From positions 558,001-622,000 of the forward strand of contig NZ_BMTU01000003.1 of assembly GCF_014649835.1 (NCBI RefSeq): DNA of 64,000 nt. Direction: 5' to 3'. Position numbers and translations under genes: made by a program. Source of the DNA: Streptomyces pilosus. Lineage in GTDB: Bacteria; Actinomycetota; Actinomycetes; Streptomycetales; Streptomycetaceae. Shown piece after piece: positions 62,391-64,000 of this stretch; positions within the stretch are counted from its first letter, which is position 1, and each line of letters starts with the position of its first letter. The notes beneath the pieces were generated by a model. The model did no database searches and was not told the DNA's origin. It was given only the letters and a program-made list of their open reading frames with translations.

Positions 62391-63301
62391 CGGGATCCTT
62401 CCGCGCCGTGCGCGCCGGAATCGGAGGGGACGGGGTGGGCCGTGCGCGCCTGTTCGATCGCGCGGGTGACCCGTACGGCGTCGGCGGTGGCGCGGACGTC
62501 GTGCACGCGGACGGCCCAGGCGCCGGCCTGGGCGGCGAGGGCGGACACGGCGGCGGTGGCCGCGTCGCGTTCACGGGCGGGCGGCGGCGGGGCGTCGGGG
62601 CCGGCGAGGACGCGGCCGAGGAACCGCTTGCGGGAGGCGGCGACGAGCACGGGGTGGCCCAGGTCGAGGAGCCGGTCGAGCCGGGCGATCAGGGCCAGGT
62701 CGTGGCCGGCGTCCTTGGAGAAGCCGAGACCGGGGTCGAGGATCACGCGGTCGGCGGCGATGCCGCCCCCGAGGACCGCTTCCAGGCGGGCGCGCAGTTC
62801 CTCCGTGACCTCGCTGACCACGTCGGCGTAGACCCCTTTGACGTTGCCGCCCTCGAGGAAGCCGCGCCAGTGCATGACGACGAAGGGGGCGGCGGCGTCG
62901 GCCACGACGGGAATCATGGCGGGGTCGGCGAGTCCGCCGCTGACGTCGTTGACGAGGGCGGCGCCGGCGGCGAGGGAGCGCTCGGCGACGGAGGCGCGCA
63001 TGGTGTCGACGGAGACGGTGACGCCCTCGGCGGCGAGGCCGCGCACCACCGGGATGACGCGCTTGAGCTCCTCGGCCTCGTCGACGCGGGTGGCACCGGG
63101 CCGGGTGGACTCGCCGCCGACGTCGATCAGGTCGGCGCCCTGGGCGACCAGGTCGAGGCCGTGCTTGACGGCGGTGGTGGTGTCGAACCAGCGGCCGCCG
63201 TCGGAGAAGGAGTCGGGGGTGACGTTCACGACTCCCATGACCGCGCAGCGGTCCCAGTGAGGAAGGCCCGCGACCCGGCGGCGTCCGCTGTGGTTGCTCA
63301 T
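62387..63301 (-). CDS. folP: Dihydropteroate synthase
   Basis: The protein is 304 aa. Pterin-binding motifs: MGVVNVTPDSFSDGG near 22-36, DLIDVGGESTRPG, VSVDTMRASV, VNDVSGG, LDPGLGFSKD, and VAASRKRFLGRVL; the C-terminal R-V-H-D-V is present. Full length for the family. It condenses p-aminobenzoate with the pterin pyrophosphate and is the sulfonamide target. ATG 63301 lies 6 nt after TACGCT and lacks a ribosome site, so the operon transcript probably starts at the folP ATG. Confidence 0.95.
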   Translation of the reverse strand: MSNHSGRRRVAGLPHWDRCAVMGVVNVTPDSFSDGGRWFDTTTAVKHGLDLVAQGADLIDVGGESTRPGATRVDEAEELKRVIPVVRGLAAEGVTVSVDTMRASVAERSLAAGAALVNDVSGGLADPAMIPVVADAAAPFVVMHWRGFLEGGNVKGVYADVVSEVTEELRARLEAVLGGGIAADRVILDPGLGFSKDAGHDLALIARLDRLLDLGHPVLVAASRKRFLGRVLAGPDAPPPPARERDAATAAVSALAAQAGAWAVRVHDVRATADAVRVTRAIEQARTAHPVPSDSGAHGAEGSR

Positions 63302-63401
63302 ATGTTCAGCGTAGGCCCGGGAGCGGCCGGGGTCTGCCTCGGGCCGGGTGGGGGCACGAGCGGGTCCCTCCGGCCCCCGCGGGCTCCCCTTCCGGCGCGC
63401 C

Positions 63402-64000
63402 TCATGCGGTGCGTGCGGCGTTCTCCGCCCGTGCGTGGACGGGGTCCGGCACCGTCCGGTGGACGCAGGGCCGGGGTGCGGGGAAGCGGTGGCGCAGGAA
63501 GCGGGGCAGGGGGAGGGCGAGACGGAGGAAACCTTCCGCCTGGAGGGCGGCGAGGCCGATGCGCGGCAGATCGGCCGGGGCGCGGTAGACCACGAAGCGC
63601 GGTTCCCAGCGGGGCCGGAACTTGGCGTTGAACTTGTACAGGGATTCGATCTGGAACCAGCGGGAGAGGAACACCAGCAGACCGCGCCAGACCCGCAGGA
63701 CCGGTCCGGCGCCGAGTTTCTCGCCGCGCGCCAGGGCGGAGCGGAACATGGCGAAGTTGAGGGAGACCCGGGTGACGCCGAACCGCGGGGCGGACCGGAG
63801 CGCGGCCACGATCAGCAGTTCGTTCATGCCGGGGTCGGCCGAGCGGTCCCGGCGCATCAGGTCCAGCGAGACGCCGTCGGTGCCCCACGGGACGAAGTGC
63901 AGGACGGCCCTGAGGTCGCCGTGCCCGGCCGTCGGGGCGTCGGCCCGGTGTGCCGTGGCGACCAGGCAGTCGCCGTCGGCCGGGTCGCCGACGCGGCCCA
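63402..64000 (-). CDS. DUF2156 phosphatidylglycerol lysyltransferase-like protein, C-terminus (partial)
   Basis: The frame is open to the window edge, leaving the last 199 codons. VLHFVPWGTDGVSLDLMRRD, NELLIVAALRSAPRFGVTRVSLNFAMFR, and SRWFQIESLYKFNAKFRPRWEPRFVVY are the GNAT-fold signature of the MprF/LysX aminoacyl-lipid synthase family (DUF2156). In S. coelicolor the gene at this position encodes a large membrane protein of this kind. The N-terminal membrane part is not in the window. The C-terminal 30 aa are Pro/Arg/Ala rich. Confidence 0.85.
   Translation of the reverse strand, partial: GRVGDPADGDCLVATAHRADAPTAGHGDLRAVLHFVPWGTDGVSLDLMRRDRSADPGMNELLIVAALRSAPRFGVTRVSLNFAMFRSALARGEKLGAGPVLRVWRGLLVFLSRWFQIESLYKFNAKFRPRWEPRFVVYRAPADLPRIGLAALQAEGFLRLALPLPRFLRHRFPAPRPCVHRTVPDPVHARAENAARTA

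Noticed and set aside
1..64000. CRISPR arrays, insertion sequences, rRNA genes, prophage genes, biosynthetic clusters
   Set aside because: I looked for repeats with spacers, transposase motifs, phage structural genes and PKS/NRPS domains and saw none.

Overview
The window is high-GC actinobacterial chromosome and is almost certainly from Streptomyces. Gene content and order match the Streptomyces coelicolor core, but the proteins are not identical to those of S. coelicolor. Recognisable anchors are bldG with its anti-sigma neighbour, the K+-independent proton pyrophosphatase, a topA with a Lys/Ala tail, the thymidylate kinase fused to a transporter-like domain, tipA, ppa, dacB, tilS-hpt-ftsH-folE and the folP-folB-folK operon. 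Product names rest on motifs read by eye and on recalled family knowledge; no search was run.

Layout. 1-2.4 kb: the 3' end of a Fic-like gene, a probable 6S-like RNA locus and a HAD phosphatase gene. 2.4-7.8 kb: a tightly overlapping Flp/Tad pilus or secretion operon (ssd/cpaE-like, tadA, tadB, tadC, a Flp-pilin-like gene and two TadE-like genes). 7.8-11.4 kb: an MrfA-like helicase divergent from bldG and its anti-sigma gene. 11.4-14.1 kb: hppA behind a structured leader. 14-20 kb: a lipoprotein, a methyltransferase, a small membrane protein and topA. 20-26.4 kb: the transporter/thymidylate-kinase fusion, holB and a secreted peptidase. 26.5 kb: tRNA-Thr(CGU). 26.7-38.5 kb: accessory genes, namely a trypsin-like protease with VCBS/FG-GAP repeats, a Cys-rich secreted protein, a glycosyltransferase, an AfsR-type regulator, an unusual family-A DNA polymerase, a Clp-N/HTH protein, a DUF2786 protein and a lipoprotein. 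38.8-40.9 kb: a WhiJ-type trio (DUF397, HATPase, XRE/DUF5753). 41-45 kb: an aldehyde dehydrogenase, and PadR with a DrrAB-type ABC exporter. 45-48.7 kb: glutamate decarboxylase, a ClC transporter and tipA. 49-64 kb: DedA, ThrE, Ppa, DacB, a zinc protease, TilS, Hpt, FtsH, folate genes, and the C-terminus of a DUF2156 protein (minus strand, 5' part outside the window).

How it fits together. The window mixes housekeeping functions (replication, supercoiling, tRNA modification, purine salvage, folate, pyrophosphate removal, peptidoglycan trimming) with developmental and stress regulation. Transcription units are well delimited by long GC-rich hairpins, and many genes look leaderless, with a -10 hexamer 6-7 nt before the start codon.

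The strongest unusual observations are these. (1) A TipA homologue keeps the canonical promoter and the internal TipAS start but has Gly in place of the thiopeptide-capturing Cys214. (2) A 27-nt element, 26/27 identical, lies in front of both the DUF397 and the HATPase gene. (3) At three separate loci the terminal codons of a gene, with the stop codon, are repeated downstream. (4) Paired palindromes sit in the Clp-N/DUF2786 divergent promoter. (5) A possible leader RNA precedes hppA. (6) A probable 6S RNA lies near the left edge.
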